The notes: generated by a model not told the origin, from the sequence alone. Positions 1-6,134 are shown, numbered from the stretch's first letter. The stretch is DNA of 38,338 nucleotides from Oscillospiraceae bacterium (GCA_015065645.1 SVPW01000020.1:1-38338); one strand, 5' to 3'. A program made the numbers and translations.

Positions 1-343
1 TTTTATCCCATCCATAACCTACGGTTGTAGATTCTGCTACCACTTTAAAACCCACTTGCAAATTATTATATTCCACATTTTGTTTACTTGCAGTTTTAAC
101 TGTTAGTTTAACCTCACAATTCATCTTGTTAGCATATACATTTTCAAATACATCAGGGTCACTTACGTTTGTGCTGAAAGTGATATATTCTTCGATATTG
201 TCAACTGTTAAATCAACAATCTTCGGCTCATCATTAATTTGGTTGTTTGCATTATCATTGTTTGTTCCACTATCACTACCACAACCGCACATAGATACGA
301 CAAACATAAAAACGGTCAGACCAAAACATAATAACTTTTTCAT
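1..343 (-). CDS. Secreted lipoprotein, C-terminus cut by window edge
   Basis: The frame opens with ATG at 343 behind AAAGGAG and runs off the left edge, so about 114 N-terminal residues are visible. The N-terminus (MKKLLCFGLTVFMFVVSMCGCG) is a lysine-led hydrophobic signal ending in a lipobox-like Cys, followed by a Ser/Asn-rich linker, which predicts a lipid-anchored extracellular protein. The next stretch looks like a beta-sandwich (DLTVDNIEEYITFS, EVKLTVKTASK), but I recognise no family. It lies 15 bp downstream of the 49-residue gene at 359-508 and may be cotranscribed with it. Function unknown. Confidence 0.7.
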   Translation of the reverse strand, partial: MKKLLCFGLTVFMFVVSMCGCGSDSGTNNDNANNQINDEPKIVDLTVDNIEEYITFSTNVSDPDVFENVYANKMNCEVKLTVKTASKQNVEYNNLQVGFKVVAESTTVGYGWDK

Positions 344-358
344 AATTATAATCTCCTT

Positions 359-508
359 TTAATGTCTAATTTTTTCAATTTCTAACACATCTTTGCACAA
401 TTTTCGCACCGCCGCAACAAACGATGATAATCCGTGTGCCTTTTGATACTCTTTGATTTTATCAATCAAAAATTTATCATCGTCTATGAACTTTATAACC
501 TTTGCCAC
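359..508 (-). CDS. 49-residue ribbon-helix-helix-like protein
   Basis: GTG start at 508, seven bases after GGAGG, and stop at 359. The product begins MAKVIKFIDDDKFLIDKIKE and continues with a second helix around SSFVAAVRKLCKDVLEI. A short basic beta strand followed by two helices is the layout of small Arc/MetJ-type ribbon-helix-helix DNA-binding proteins; the family call is inference from this pattern. An ATG two bases upstream in another frame ends after five codons, so GTG is preferred. Its mRNA would carry a long structured leader and a terminator hairpin, which suggests transcription attenuation. Confidence 0.6.
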   Translation of the reverse strand: MAKVIKFIDDDKFLIDKIKEYQKAHGLSSFVAAVRKLCKDVLEIEKIRH

Positions 509-527
509 ATGTATCCCTCCTTAAAAC

Positions 528-559
528 AAAAAAGTGTGTGCAACCGAAGCTACACACAC
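528..559 (-). terminator. Rho-independent terminator in leader (attenuator-like)
   Basis: On the minus strand an 11-bp stem (GTGTGTGTAGC paired with GTTGCACACAC, two G-T pairs) closes on a TTCG tetraloop and is followed directly by six T. It lies between the promoter at 701-729 and the gene starting at 508, so it would stop transcription before that gene unless antagonised. Confidence 0.75.
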
Positions 560-695
560 CGAAAAACGCATAACTCCAGTTTGCTACCACACAAAACTAT
601 TAGCAACCCATACGAGAATGCCAAAATAGAGAATGCGTTTTTACCAAAATAAAAACGATTCCCGTATCAGTTGCTATATTTAGTTTTGTGTGGTG
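560..695 (-). promoter_or_regulatory. Structured 5' leader with long imperfect palindrome
   Basis: The predicted transcript starts near 695. Its first 14 bases (681-694) are perfectly complementary to 586-599; the pairing continues imperfectly inward (600-619 with 658-679) and closes with an inner stem near 635-657. A 16-codon reading frame (ATG at 571, TAA at 521-523) runs through the terminator hairpin, as leader peptides in ribosome-mediated attenuators do, but its ribosome site is too close to the ATG to be convincing. No ligand or riboswitch class is recognised. Confidence 0.5.
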
Positions 696-700
696 AGTTT

Positions 701-729
701 ATGATACCATAATTACATTACTTTTGCAA
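701..729 (-). promoter_or_regulatory. SigA-type promoter for leader and gene at 359-508
   Basis: Minus strand: -35 TTGCAA (724-729), 17-bp spacer, -10 TATCAT (701-706). The predicted start near 695 coincides with the outer arm of the leader palindrome. Confidence 0.65.
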
Positions 730-736
730 TACATAA

Positions 737-776
737 AAAAACAAAAAAATCGAACAGACTGTGAAATCTGTTCGAT
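737..776 (-). terminator. Terminator of the four-helix-bundle gene
   Basis: Perfect 10-bp stem (749-758 with 767-776) and 8-base loop, followed on the minus strand by TTTTTTTGTTTTTTT. It begins eight bases after the stop codon at 784. Confidence 0.85.
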
Positions 777-783
777 AAAATGT

Positions 784-1134
784 TTACTTATTCAATTTGC
801 TTTTCGCAGTATTTATTGAAGTAACCAATAACTTTTTAACTTCAATGCACTTTTCTAAAATTTCGTTGTTATCATAATATCCGCTTTCAATTAAAAGCTC
901 AAGCCAATATTCGCTTTCAGAACATTCTTTTAGTGCAATTTGAAGTTTAGCGATAAAATCGGCTATTCCGTGGCCATAAAACGCTTCACGAATATTTGCA
1001 CCAACACTTGTACCGCTACGAATAAGTTGGTTTGTGAGAACGCTTTCCTTTTTAGTTTGCTTTATATAGTTGCAAACCTTAATTATCTGCAAAGCAAATT
1101 CTTTGGATTTTATAATCAACGGACTGTCAGCCAT
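784..1134 (-). CDS. Four-helix-bundle protein (S23/IVP family)
   Basis: 116 residues, the usual length for the TIGR02436/S23 four-helix-bundle family, first known from intervening sequences in 23S rRNA genes and also common as stand-alone chromosomal genes. Family hallmarks are visible: an opening LIIKSKEFALQII helix, the conserved RSGTSVGANIREA turn-helix (about residues 39-51), SEYWLELLIESGY and a final basic helix. Function is unknown; related proteins form pentamers. It has its own promoter and terminator, so it is monocistronic. Before the element at 1349-8444 inserted, it would have lain just downstream of the tRNA-fMet gene. Confidence 0.9.
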   Translation of the reverse strand: MADSPLIIKSKEFALQIIKVCNYIKQTKKESVLTNQLIRSGTSVGANIREAFYGHGIADFIAKLQIALKECSESEYWLELLIESGYYDNNEILEKCIEVKKLLVTSINTAKSKLNK

Positions 1135-1158
1135 AATATTACCGCCTTTCCTGCCACA

Positions 1159-1187
1159 ATTATACCACTATAAAATAAAAAGGGCAA
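1159..1187 (-). promoter_or_regulatory. Promoter of the four-helix-bundle gene
   Basis: Minus strand: -35 TTGCCC (1182-1187), 17-bp spacer, -10 TATAAT (1159-1164). A GCAAGGT/ACCTTGC inverted repeat (1184-1201) overlaps the -35 box and could be an operator or a weak terminator for transcripts arriving from the right. Confidence 0.7.
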
Positions 1188-1317
1188 GGTGTAAACCTTG
1201 CGTTTATAATTTGTGCCGTAGGCACACCGAACTTATTACCTCTTACTTATTACTTTTTACTTCCCAAAGCCCCAAGGTCTTTTTGAGGTAAGAGTGAAGA
1301 GGTAATAGGTAAAAAGT

Positions 1318-1348
1318 AAGCCCCAAGAACTTATCGTCCTCGGGGCTT
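1318..1348 (-). terminator. Old terminator of the tRNA-fMet gene, now stranded
   Basis: A 10-bp stem (1318-1327 with 1339-1348, one G-T pair) directly follows the tRNA 3'-end copy at 1349-1393 on the minus strand. It would be the original tRNA terminator, separated from the tRNA by integration. It is not followed by a clear T run. The stretch 1202-1317 holds no gene; it contains imperfect inverted TTACCTCTTACTTATTAC-type repeats (about 1231-1262 and 1284-1320). Confidence 0.5.
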
Positions 1349-1393
1349 TGGTTGCGGGGACAGGACTTGAACCTGCGACCTCCGGGTTATGAG
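1349..1393. repeat. Attachment-site repeat, integrase-proximal (tRNA 3' end)
   Basis: 45 bases identical to 8400-8444, the 3' part of the tRNA-fMet gene including the encoded CCA, T-arm and anticodon-stem 3' side. The match stops exactly at both ends (1348 and 1394 differ from 8399 and 8445). Only the 3' 45 bases are present here, so this copy is not a functional tRNA gene. Confidence 0.93.
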
Positions 1394-1432
1394 TGGGATT
1401 TAAAGCTTATTGTATTTTGTAGTATCTTATTG

Positions 1433-1457
1433 AAAACCGCAGTATTAAGCGGTTTTT
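1433..1457. terminator. Terminator after the integrase gene
   Basis: AAAACCGC/GCGGTTTT 8-bp stem (1433-1440 with 1449-1456), 8-base loop, with T-rich flanks in both directions. It lies between the integrase stop at 1606 and the attachment repeat, insulating element from chromosome. A similar ACCGC/GCGGT hairpin closes the other end at 8352-8395. Confidence 0.65.
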
Positions 1458-1489
1458 AACGCCTTGACTTTTTGTTTCTTTTAATATTC

Positions 1490-1532
1490 TTTGGGGTTTA
1501 CGAGTATAAATAAACCCCAAATAAACCCCAAA
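1490..1532. repeat. 11-bp repeats near left end (possible Int arm sites)
   Basis: TAAACCCCAAA occurs twice in tandem (1511-1521, 1522-1532) and once inverted (1490-1500). The same tandem pair occurs at the other end of the element (8309-8330). Pairs at both ends, each within about 140 bp of the crossover repeat, fit arm-type binding sites of a tyrosine integrase; the role is inference. Confidence 0.5.
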
Positions 1533-1605
1533 CAAGACCCACGGCTCACGCTATAAAAATACCGCTCACAAAATGCAAATATCACACTTTGAAAGCGATA
1601 TTGTA

Positions 1606-2988
1606 TTATGCTCTTTTCTGTGCAAGCGGTTTAAGGATATTGCCGAGAAGCTCCGCCGCTCGTTCATCAGCTGATTTTATTGCGTGGGCGTACACATTGC
1701 TTGTGGTTGTCATATTGCTGTGACCCAAGCGTTTTGATACGGTCCGTAAATCAACACCTGAAGCAATCAAAAGTGTTGCGTTTGTATGGCGTAGGCTGTG
1801 CAAATGTATGGGCGGTAAGTTATTCTTTTTGATAAAATCGGAAAACCACGCCGAAACGGTACAGGGATGAATCGCTTTGCCGTTCCATTGTGTAAAAATT
1901 TTATTGCTGTTTATCCATTTATCGCCGAGTTTTAACCGTGTTGTGATTTGCTCCTTTTGGTGCTGTCTCAATACCTCTATCACTTCGTCAGGGACCTTTA
2001 TAACACGCTTTGAGGATTGTGTTTTTGTTTCATCATCAAACACGCCACGCCCATTAAGATACAAAGACGAGCGACTTATATCAATAAGGTTGTTATTAAA
2101 ATCTATATCCGACCACTCCAGGCCGCACAGTTCACCCCTACGCATACCCGAATATAACAATACTGTTATCATTGCCCGGTATTGTAACGGCTCCGCTTGC
2201 AAGCAGTTTAATAATTCTTGTGCTTGTATCTCGTCTAAATATTCCGCCTCTTTGCGTTCTGCTTTGGGCGGCTCTACCCTTGAGCACGGATTAGAAAATA
2301 TCACTTGCCATTTAACCGCCTTTTCAAGTATCGAAGAGACAAGTCTGTGATGATGTAATATGGTTTTACCCGACAATGCTTTAGGCTCTCCGATAGGCTC
2401 AAACAGCGTTTTAAGCGGCATTTCAAGAGCTTTAGCAATACTTAAAGCTGATTTTTCCGTGATTGTTTCGCCAAGAGTAACGGCGGACACGGTACGAGCT
2501 CCAACCCCTGCCTTTTTTGCTAAAGCCGCACGGCTCATCTTACGCTTTTTAAGCAGATTGGCAATATCAACCTTTGCCTTTAAGGTAGCCCCACGGCGTG
2601 AGCCGTTTTTTTCAATATCGTTGTAAAGTTCGATTAAGTGCTTTGGTTGCAAGCGTTCTAAACGAATATTCCCGATTATACGATTTATCAAAGTAAGCAT
2701 ATCTTTATAGCGTGCTACTGTTCGGGGGCGGAGCTGTTTCTCTGCGTATTCTGCAAGCCAATATTCGGCAAAATCTGCGAAGCGGATAGAGCTATCCATT
2801 ATCTGCCCTGATTGCACACGCTCCTCAAATTTAACCTTTTGCCGTTCAAGCTCCTTTTTAATCTGTCGCTCTGTCATACCGTATTCAGGCGTCCAGGTGT
2901 AACGCTTTTTAATCTGCTTGCCTGTAATGTCATAGCCTGCAGAAACGGTAATTCTATAGCTGTTTCCTCTTTTTTCTACTGTTGCCAT
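1606..2988 (-). CDS. int: Tyrosine integrase with inserted helix-turn-helix
   Basis: 460 residues. The N-terminus (1-35) resembles an arm-binding AP2-like domain, a core-binding domain starts about residue 67, and the catalytic domain spans about 245-445. The active-site set is complete: R283 (GMRRGEL), K327, H397 and R400 (HSLRH), H423 (LGHS) and Y433. Between the two helical parts of the core-binding domain lies an XRE-like helix-turn-helix (about 138-196; LLKKRKMSRAALAKKAGVG..., ALSIAKALEMPLKTLFEP), making the protein longer than the usual 380-400 residues. It should integrate and, with the product of 5889-6134, excise the element at the tRNA site. ATG at 2988 follows a weak AAAGGGG site. 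Confidence 0.95.
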   Translation of the reverse strand: MATVEKRGNSYRITVSAGYDITGKQIKKRYTWTPEYGMTERQIKKELERQKVKFEERVQSGQIMDSSIRFADFAEYWLAEYAEKQLRPRTVARYKDMLTLINRIIGNIRLERLQPKHLIELYNDIEKNGSRRGATLKAKVDIANLLKKRKMSRAALAKKAGVGARTVSAVTLGETITEKSALSIAKALEMPLKTLFEPIGEPKALSGKTILHHHRLVSSILEKAVKWQVIFSNPCSRVEPPKAERKEAEYLDEIQAQELLNCLQAEPLQYRAMITVLLYSGMRRGELCGLEWSDIDFNNNLIDISRSSLYLNGRGVFDDETKTQSSKRVIKVPDEVIEVLRQHQKEQITTRLKLGDKWINSNKIFTQWNGKAIHPCTVSAWFSDFIKKNNLPPIHLHSLRHTNATLLIASGVDLRTVSKRLGHSNMTTTSNVYAHAIKSADERAAELLGNILKPLAQKRA

Positions 2989-3022
2989 AAATAAAAACCC
3001 CTTTTTTAATCAAAATAGTTTC

Positions 3023-3051
3023 TTGACTAAATCGGGAGCATAGTTTATAAT
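3023..3051 (+). promoter_or_regulatory. Strong promoter facing away from int
   Basis: -35 TTGACT (3023-3028), 17-bp spacer, -10 TATAAT (3046-3051). No plus-strand gene follows; a terminator at 3104-3147 does. The spacer and -10 lie inside a GGAGCA/TGCTCC inverted repeat. Confidence 0.65.
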
Positions 3052-3057
3052 AATTTT

Positions 3058-3147
3058 GCTCCTGATTCAATCTCCCCGATTTTATCAGGGTGTTTTAGAA
3101 TAGCGGTTCTGTTTTACTTCCTACGGTGCGACAGAGCCGTTATTTTT
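3058..3147 (+). ncRNA. Candidate small RNA antisense to the int leader
   Basis: A near-consensus promoter would start transcription near 3058. An 8-bp hairpin (3104-3111 with 3132-3139) followed by TTATTTTTATT would end it near 3147, giving about 90 nt. There is no start codon with a ribosome site inside. If int is read from upstream, this RNA is antisense to the int mRNA leader and could limit integrase synthesis. The promoter and terminator are visible; the role is inference. Confidence 0.45.
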
Positions 3148-3252
3148 ATTTATATCAAAAATCTTGCGTATTTTGCCTTGTATGGCGTTTTTGGGGTTTG
3201 GGTGTGAAAGTTTATTAAACTGTCGAGAAAGTCCCCAAAATCGTTTAAATAA

Positions 3253-3262
3253 CTGCAAGCGG
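3253..3262. repeat. CTGCAAGCGG motif copy
   Basis: One of several copies of CTGCAAGCGG found only at gene junctions of the element (others at 3867-3876, 5816-5825, 6661-6670 and a one-mismatch copy at 6139-6148). This one lies ten bases beyond the stop codon of the zeta-like gene. Its role is unknown. Confidence 0.5.
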
Positions 3263-3271
3263 ATTGTATTA

Positions 3272-3838
3272 TTATATAATTTCGCTGTTTTCCAAGTGCT
3301 TTTTTAATTCCTCAACCCATTTCGGGGCGTTATCGGAAATATCAAAGTGACTATTTCGGTACTCTGCCACAACCTTAAAGCCGTTTTCATTGTCATAGAA
3401 TACCGCTTCATCACAGAACGGCAACACACTTGATATATCATCATACCGAGAAGCAAAGCGGCGGATAACATCAAGGGGCGGTATATCGTGACCGCCTTTT
3501 TGTACCCTGTTAGCAATCCGGCGCAAGCTTTCATCAACGGAGGATATACCAACATAATACAATCTCACGGTATAGCCGTTTTCTTTTGCCTTTTGTGCCG
3601 TCCTTGCGGTTTTATGTCCTGAAAGGGTTGTTTCTTGTGTAAAGCTTAAACCGCTTGCTATACACTTATCAATAAGTTTTACAGCGGCTTTTCCGCCTGA
3701 TAACTTATCACCGTATTGTATATTCAGTTTATCAACATCAATTATAGTGCCTAAATCCTTTGTTTCAGCTTTGAGTACACCTGTTAAACTGCTTTTGCCG
3801 GTTCCGTTTACTCCGCCGATTATTGTATATATTTTCAT
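3272..3838 (-). CDS. Zeta-toxin-like P-loop kinase
   Basis: 188 residues from ATG at 3838, which follows AAAGGTGG; an upstream in-frame GTG lies inside that ribosome site. The N-terminus has a Walker A loop (GGVNGTGKSSL), then IDVDKLN, a conserved TQETTLSGHKT segment and an arginine-rich RRIANRVQKGGHDIP stretch. This is the layout of the zeta-toxin/COG4185 kinase group, some of which phosphorylate UDP-N-acetylglucosamine. No epsilon-type antitoxin gene is adjacent. It sits between cI and int, in the leftward transcript expected to be on in the integrated state, a common place for cargo that benefits the host. Toxin, defence or maintenance function is inference. Confidence 0.75.
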   Translation of the reverse strand: MKIYTIIGGVNGTGKSSLTGVLKAETKDLGTIIDVDKLNIQYGDKLSGGKAAVKLIDKCIASGLSFTQETTLSGHKTARTAQKAKENGYTVRLYYVGISSVDESLRRIANRVQKGGHDIPPLDVIRRFASRYDDISSVLPFCDEAVFYDNENGFKVVAEYRNSHFDISDNAPKWVEELKKHLENSEII

Positions 3839-3866
3839 TGTGCTAACCACCTTTTTAACTATAATA

Positions 3867-3876
3867 CTGCAAGCGG
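3867..3876. repeat. CTGCAAGCGG motif copy
   Basis: Same motif, just beyond the stop codon of the CI-like gene and upstream of the zeta-like gene's ribosome site. The flank GGATTATATTAT closely matches that of the 3253 copy (GGATTGTATTAT). Confidence 0.5.
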
Positions 3877-3877
3877 A

Positions 3878-4543
3878 TTATATTATGCTCGTATACGCTA
3901 CTGCTTTACCGAGTATTTGTATTGTTTCAAGTTCTGTTCCCGAATAAACAAGCGGAGCAAAAGCAGAGTTACACGCAACAAGCGTTAATGTATCACCCGA
4001 TAAATAAACTTTTTTAAGTGTTGCTTCATCCCCGATAAGTACAGCGGCGATTTGTCCGTTATCAACTACCGGCTGTTGCTTTATATAAACCACATCACCG
4101 TCATTGATATGCGCTTCAATCATACTATCACCTTTACAGCGTAAAGCAAAATCGGCTTTTATAAACTCAGGTAAATCAATATTGTCCTCTATATTTTCGG
4201 CGGCAAGTATCGGCTCACCGCAAGCAATAGTACCAAGTAACGGTATTTTCCTCATTTTCGGCATTGGGAGGATGTTTTTGGCTGTATAAATATCATTTTC
4301 AGCATTTAAAGCAATGTCAATATCATCTACACAATTAAAAAGCTCATTTAAAGTCATTTTTAGACCTTGCGCTATTTTTTTGAGTTGTGGTAATGTTGGT
4401 GTTATTGGCAAGTTGGTATTTGGGTTTTTGCCCTTTTCTAACATTGATATATAACCGTTTGATAATCCTGATAATTCAGCAAATTTGCGTTGGGATAAAT
4501 TATGCTCTTTTCTGTATGAAATTATTAAATCCGATAGTTTCAA
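3878..4543 (-). CDS. CI/LexA-type repressor (XRE + S24 peptidase)
   Basis: About 221 residues. The N-terminal XRE helix-turn-helix (LSDLIISYRKEHNLSQRKFAELSGLSNGYIS) is followed by a linker and an S24 self-cleaving domain. Using the TTG start at 4543, the likely scissile bond is Cys108-Gly109 (IACGEP), nucleophile Ser140 (GDSM) and general base Lys177 (TLKKV). TTG is preferred over the in-frame GTG at 4552 because AGAGGTG is then the ribosome site. It should repress the rightward genes and be inactivated by RecA-stimulated cleavage after DNA damage (family knowledge). It faces the Cro-like gene across overlapping promoters. Confidence 0.9.
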   Translation of the reverse strand: MKLSDLIISYRKEHNLSQRKFAELSGLSNGYISMLEKGKNPNTNLPITPTLPQLKKIAQGLKMTLNELFNCVDDIDIALNAENDIYTAKNILPMPKMRKIPLLGTIACGEPILAAENIEDNIDLPEFIKADFALRCKGDSMIEAHINDGDVVYIKQQPVVDNGQIAAVLIGDEATLKKVYLSGDTLTLVACNSAFAPLVYSGTELETIQILGKAVAYTSII

Positions 4544-4572
4544 ATATATCACCTCTTTGTGTTGTCAAATAT

Positions 4573-4601
4573 ATTATACAAAGCAATGAAAAAGAAGTCA
4601 A
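4573..4601 (-). promoter_or_regulatory. Leftward promoter (cI-zeta-int)
   Basis: Minus strand: -35 TTGACT (4596-4601), 17-bp spacer, -10 TATAAT (4573-4578). Transcription would start about 20 bases before the TTG start of the repressor. Confidence 0.8.
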
Positions 4602-4602
4602 G

Positions 4603-4693
4603 AAAAATGTTTAATTTTATAAACAAAAAATGTTTAATGTGCTTGACAAACTCAAAACAATGTGATAATATCGTTTGTGTAACCGATTAAACA
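4603..4693. promoter_or_regulatory. Repressor operators: TGTTTAAT repeats
   Basis: AAAAATGTTTAAT occurs at 4603-4615 and 4626-4638, 23 bp apart, between the two divergent promoters. An inverted ATTAAACA lies at 4686-4693, near the rightward transcript start. This layout fits binding sites for the CI/Cro pair; binding itself is inferred. Confidence 0.55.
4643..4671 (+). promoter_or_regulatory. Rightward promoter (cro-like and rep genes)
   Basis: -35 TTGACA (4643-4648), 17-bp spacer, -10 TAATAT (4666-4671); flanked by the TGTTTAAT elements. Confidence 0.75.
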
Positions 4694-4711
4694 AAGAAAG
4701 GAGGTTTAAAA

Positions 4712-4912
4712 ATGGTATATCGTATTAAGGAAATCAGGGAAGAAAGAAAAATGACCCAAGAAGAATTGGCAAAAGCAAGCGGAGTGAGCAGAGCAACTAT
4801 TGCGGCATTAGAAAACCATACCGCAAGAACCACCACAACTAAAACGCTTTTAAAACTTGCTAATGCATTAGGAACTACTGTTGACGCTATTTTTTTTACG
4901 CCTAATGTTTAA
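4712..4912 (+). CDS. Cro-like XRE regulator
   Basis: 66 residues, almost entirely one XRE helix-turn-helix: IKEIREERKMTQEELAKASG then VSRATIAALENH as turn and recognition helix, and a closing LLKLANALGTTVDAIF helix. ATG at 4712 follows AAAGGAGG. As first gene of the rightward transcript opposite the S24 repressor, it fills the Cro position of a bistable switch. The length is typical of stand-alone Cro/YgzD-type proteins. Confidence 0.9.
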   Translation: MVYRIKEIREERKMTQEELAKASGVSRATIAALENHTARTTTTKTLLKLANALGTTVDAIFFTPNV

Positions 4913-4942
4913 TCAATTTAACAAAACAAAGGAGTTGATACT

Positions 4943-5083
4943 ATGAACACACTGCATTTAATACAAACCGCTGCCGAGCTTATAGGCGTTGCTGTTTTGG
5001 TTGTTGCTTTACTCAACGAGCGGAAGATAGCCGATTTTGAAAAGCGATTTTTTCAAAGGCTTAAAACGAGGTTTTCCAAATGA
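4943..5083 (+). CDS. 46-residue single-pass membrane protein
   Basis: ATG at 4943 preceded by AAAGGAG, stop at 5081. The product starts MNTLHLIQTAAELIG, has one hydrophobic helix (AELIGVAVLVVALL, residues 11-24) and a basic tail (EKRFFQRLKTRFSK), which predicts an N-out, C-in membrane micro-protein. I recognise no family. The good ribosome site and position in the rightward operon support it. Confidence 0.6.
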   Translation: MNTLHLIQTAAELIGVAVLVVALLNERKIADFEKRFFQRLKTRFSK

Positions 5084-5099
5084 AAGAAATAAAAAAGCC

Positions 5100-5187
5100 G
5101 TGAGCTACCCAGGCAAAGGAACGCTCACAGCAAAAACAAATAAACCCCATAAAGGGCAGTTTTATTATATCAATTCTGCCGGGGTTT
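5100..5187 (+). other. Two intergenic hairpins
   Basis: GTGAGC (5100-5105) pairs with GCTCAC (5123-5128). AAACCCC (5142-5148) plus inner GGCAG pairs with CTGCC plus GGGGTTT (5181-5187). There is no T run after either, so they are unlikely terminators; they may shape mRNA processing or translation of the next gene. A similar GTGATGT/ACATCAC hairpin lies at 5766-5797, in the next gap of the same operon. Confidence 0.45.
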
Positions 5188-5211
5188 GTCAATAAACGGA
5201 GGTAAAATTTT

Positions 5212-5406
5212 ATGAATGATATTATAAACGAATTAGAAGACGCTATTGTTAATCTTGATTCTATACACCATAATTTAGACGCTTTAAGTGACAGTCAATG
5301 TCGTATACACCCCTCTGCGCTTTTCTTTTTAGGCAAAGCTTTAGAGAAAACAGTAACACAGCTTGATAAAATATCGAAGCAGATTATGGAGGGCGCAAAG
5401 CAATGA
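5212..5406 (+). CDS. 64-residue helical hypothetical protein
   Basis: ATG at 5212 after CGGAGG. The protein is acidic at the start (MNDIINELEDAIVNLDSIHHNLDAL) and probably two amphipathic helices. No family recognised. Its stop codon overlaps the start of a 10-codon frame (ATGA at 5403-5406), so downstream translation is probably coupled. Confidence 0.65.
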   Translation: MNDIINELEDAIVNLDSIHHNLDALSDSQCRIHPSALFFLGKALEKTVTQLDKISKQIMEGAKQ

Positions 5407-5435
5407 ATTATTTAATAAACCCCAATAATGTTTGA
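5403..5435 (+). CDS. Ten-residue coupling peptide
   Basis: MNYLINPNNV, with ATG at 5403 nine bases after GGAGGG. It starts within the stop of the 64-residue gene (ATGA) and ends inside the start of the S24-like gene (ATGTTTGA, 5428-5435). That next gene has no ribosome site of its own and a stop codon just upstream in frame, so termination-reinitiation at this mini-frame is the simplest way to translate it. Confidence 0.4.
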   Translation: MNYLINPNNV

Positions 5436-5730
5436 TATTCCTAATAGTTGGTTAAACGGCAACGCAGAAGATTATTTTGCAGTGACCGTAAATCATCACA
5501 ATTATATACCTTGCTTCGCTAAAGGTGATTTGATACTTATAGACCGCAGAACCGACAAGCCTAATTTAGGCGGTTTATACCTTGTAGGAGTTGAAAACCG
5601 CATTGAATTTCGGGTGATATATGACAATGACCCTTTTACGCTTCACGGTATCACGCCATATATACCGCCGCTTGTCGATGTTGAATATAGTTTAATCGGC
5701 ATACCACGCAAGATTATCAGGAATATTTAA
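5428..5730 (+). CDS. S24-fold protein lacking catalytic residues
   Basis: 100 residues. The pattern NYIPCFAKGDLILIDRRTD...PNLGGLYLVGVE...EFRVIYDN...VEYSLIGIPRKI follows the beta-strand order of the LexA/CI C-terminal domain. It has no helix-turn-helix. Where the repressor has GDSM there is NHHNY, and the catalytic Lys position reads EFRV, so it should not cleave itself. Dimerisation with the element's CI through the shared fold, as antirepressor or modulator, is a reasonable hypothesis but only inference. Translation appears coupled to the mini-frame at 5403. Confidence 0.55.
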   Translation: MFDIPNSWLNGNAEDYFAVTVNHHNYIPCFAKGDLILIDRRTDKPNLGGLYLVGVENRIEFRVIYDNDPFTLHGITPYIPPLVDVEYSLIGIPRKIIRNI

Positions 5731-5806
5731 ACCGCATTTTGAAGTTGAATGCAAAAATAAAAAAAGTGATGTAAGCCCGACCAAAAGCACACATCACCTT
5801 TAAGGG

Positions 5807-5825
5807 AAGCACCGCCTGCAAGCGG
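5807..5825. repeat. 19-bp repeat AAGCACCGCCTGCAAGCGG, copy 1
   Basis: Exact copy of 6652-6670. The inner CCGC-CTGCAA-GCGG can form a small hairpin and contains the CTGCAAGCGG junction motif of the element. Confidence 0.7.
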
Positions 5826-5888
5826 ATTTTCTGTATTTGTATTATACCTCAATTATTCTAAAAAGTCAATTATAAAGGAGTTTTCAGC

Positions 5889-6134
5889 GTGAAAAGAATT
5901 AAGACAAAAGCCAAAGCGTCACCCCTGCCGAGAATGAGGACCATTAAAGAAGCGTATGCAGAGCTTAAAGCTAAAGACCCAAAAACCTCATTATCGGAGT
6001 ATGCACTGCGGCGAATGATAAAAACGGGACAAATACCAAGCGTTTACACCGGCAACCGCTACCTTGTAAATATGGCACTTGTAGAAAACTATTTTTTCAA
6101 CACACAAACAGGCATTTTGCACACAGTAAAATAA
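5889..6134 (+). CDS. Excisionase-like helix-turn-helix protein
   Basis: 81 residues, GTG start at 5889 after AAAGGAG. The basic N-terminus is followed by a MerR/excisionase-type winged helix: RTIKEAYAELKAKDPKTSLS, then EYALRRMIKTGQIPSVYTGNRYLVN, where the GxIPxxxxGxRYxVN pattern is typical of the HTH_17 group. It likely serves as recombination directionality factor for the integrase, binding near the attachment sites. Many HTH_17 proteins are plain regulators, so the excisionase role is inferred from context. Confidence 0.7.
   Translation: MKRIKTKAKASPLPRMRTIKEAYAELKAKDPKTSLSEYALRRMIKTGQIPSVYTGNRYLVNMALVENYFFNTQTGILHTVK

Noticed and set aside
434-652. Plus-strand 72-residue open frame
   Set aside because: It runs antisense to the ribbon-helix-helix-like gene and its leader, has no ribosome site and has a low-complexity composition.
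1349-1393. A second tRNA-Met gene
   Set aside because: Only the 3' 45 bases are present; there is no D-arm or 5' acceptor strand, so it is an attachment-site remnant.
5100-5187. A known riboswitch in the gap before 5212
   Set aside because: The two hairpins fit none of the riboswitch consensus patterns I know, and there is no terminator or sequestered ribosome site.
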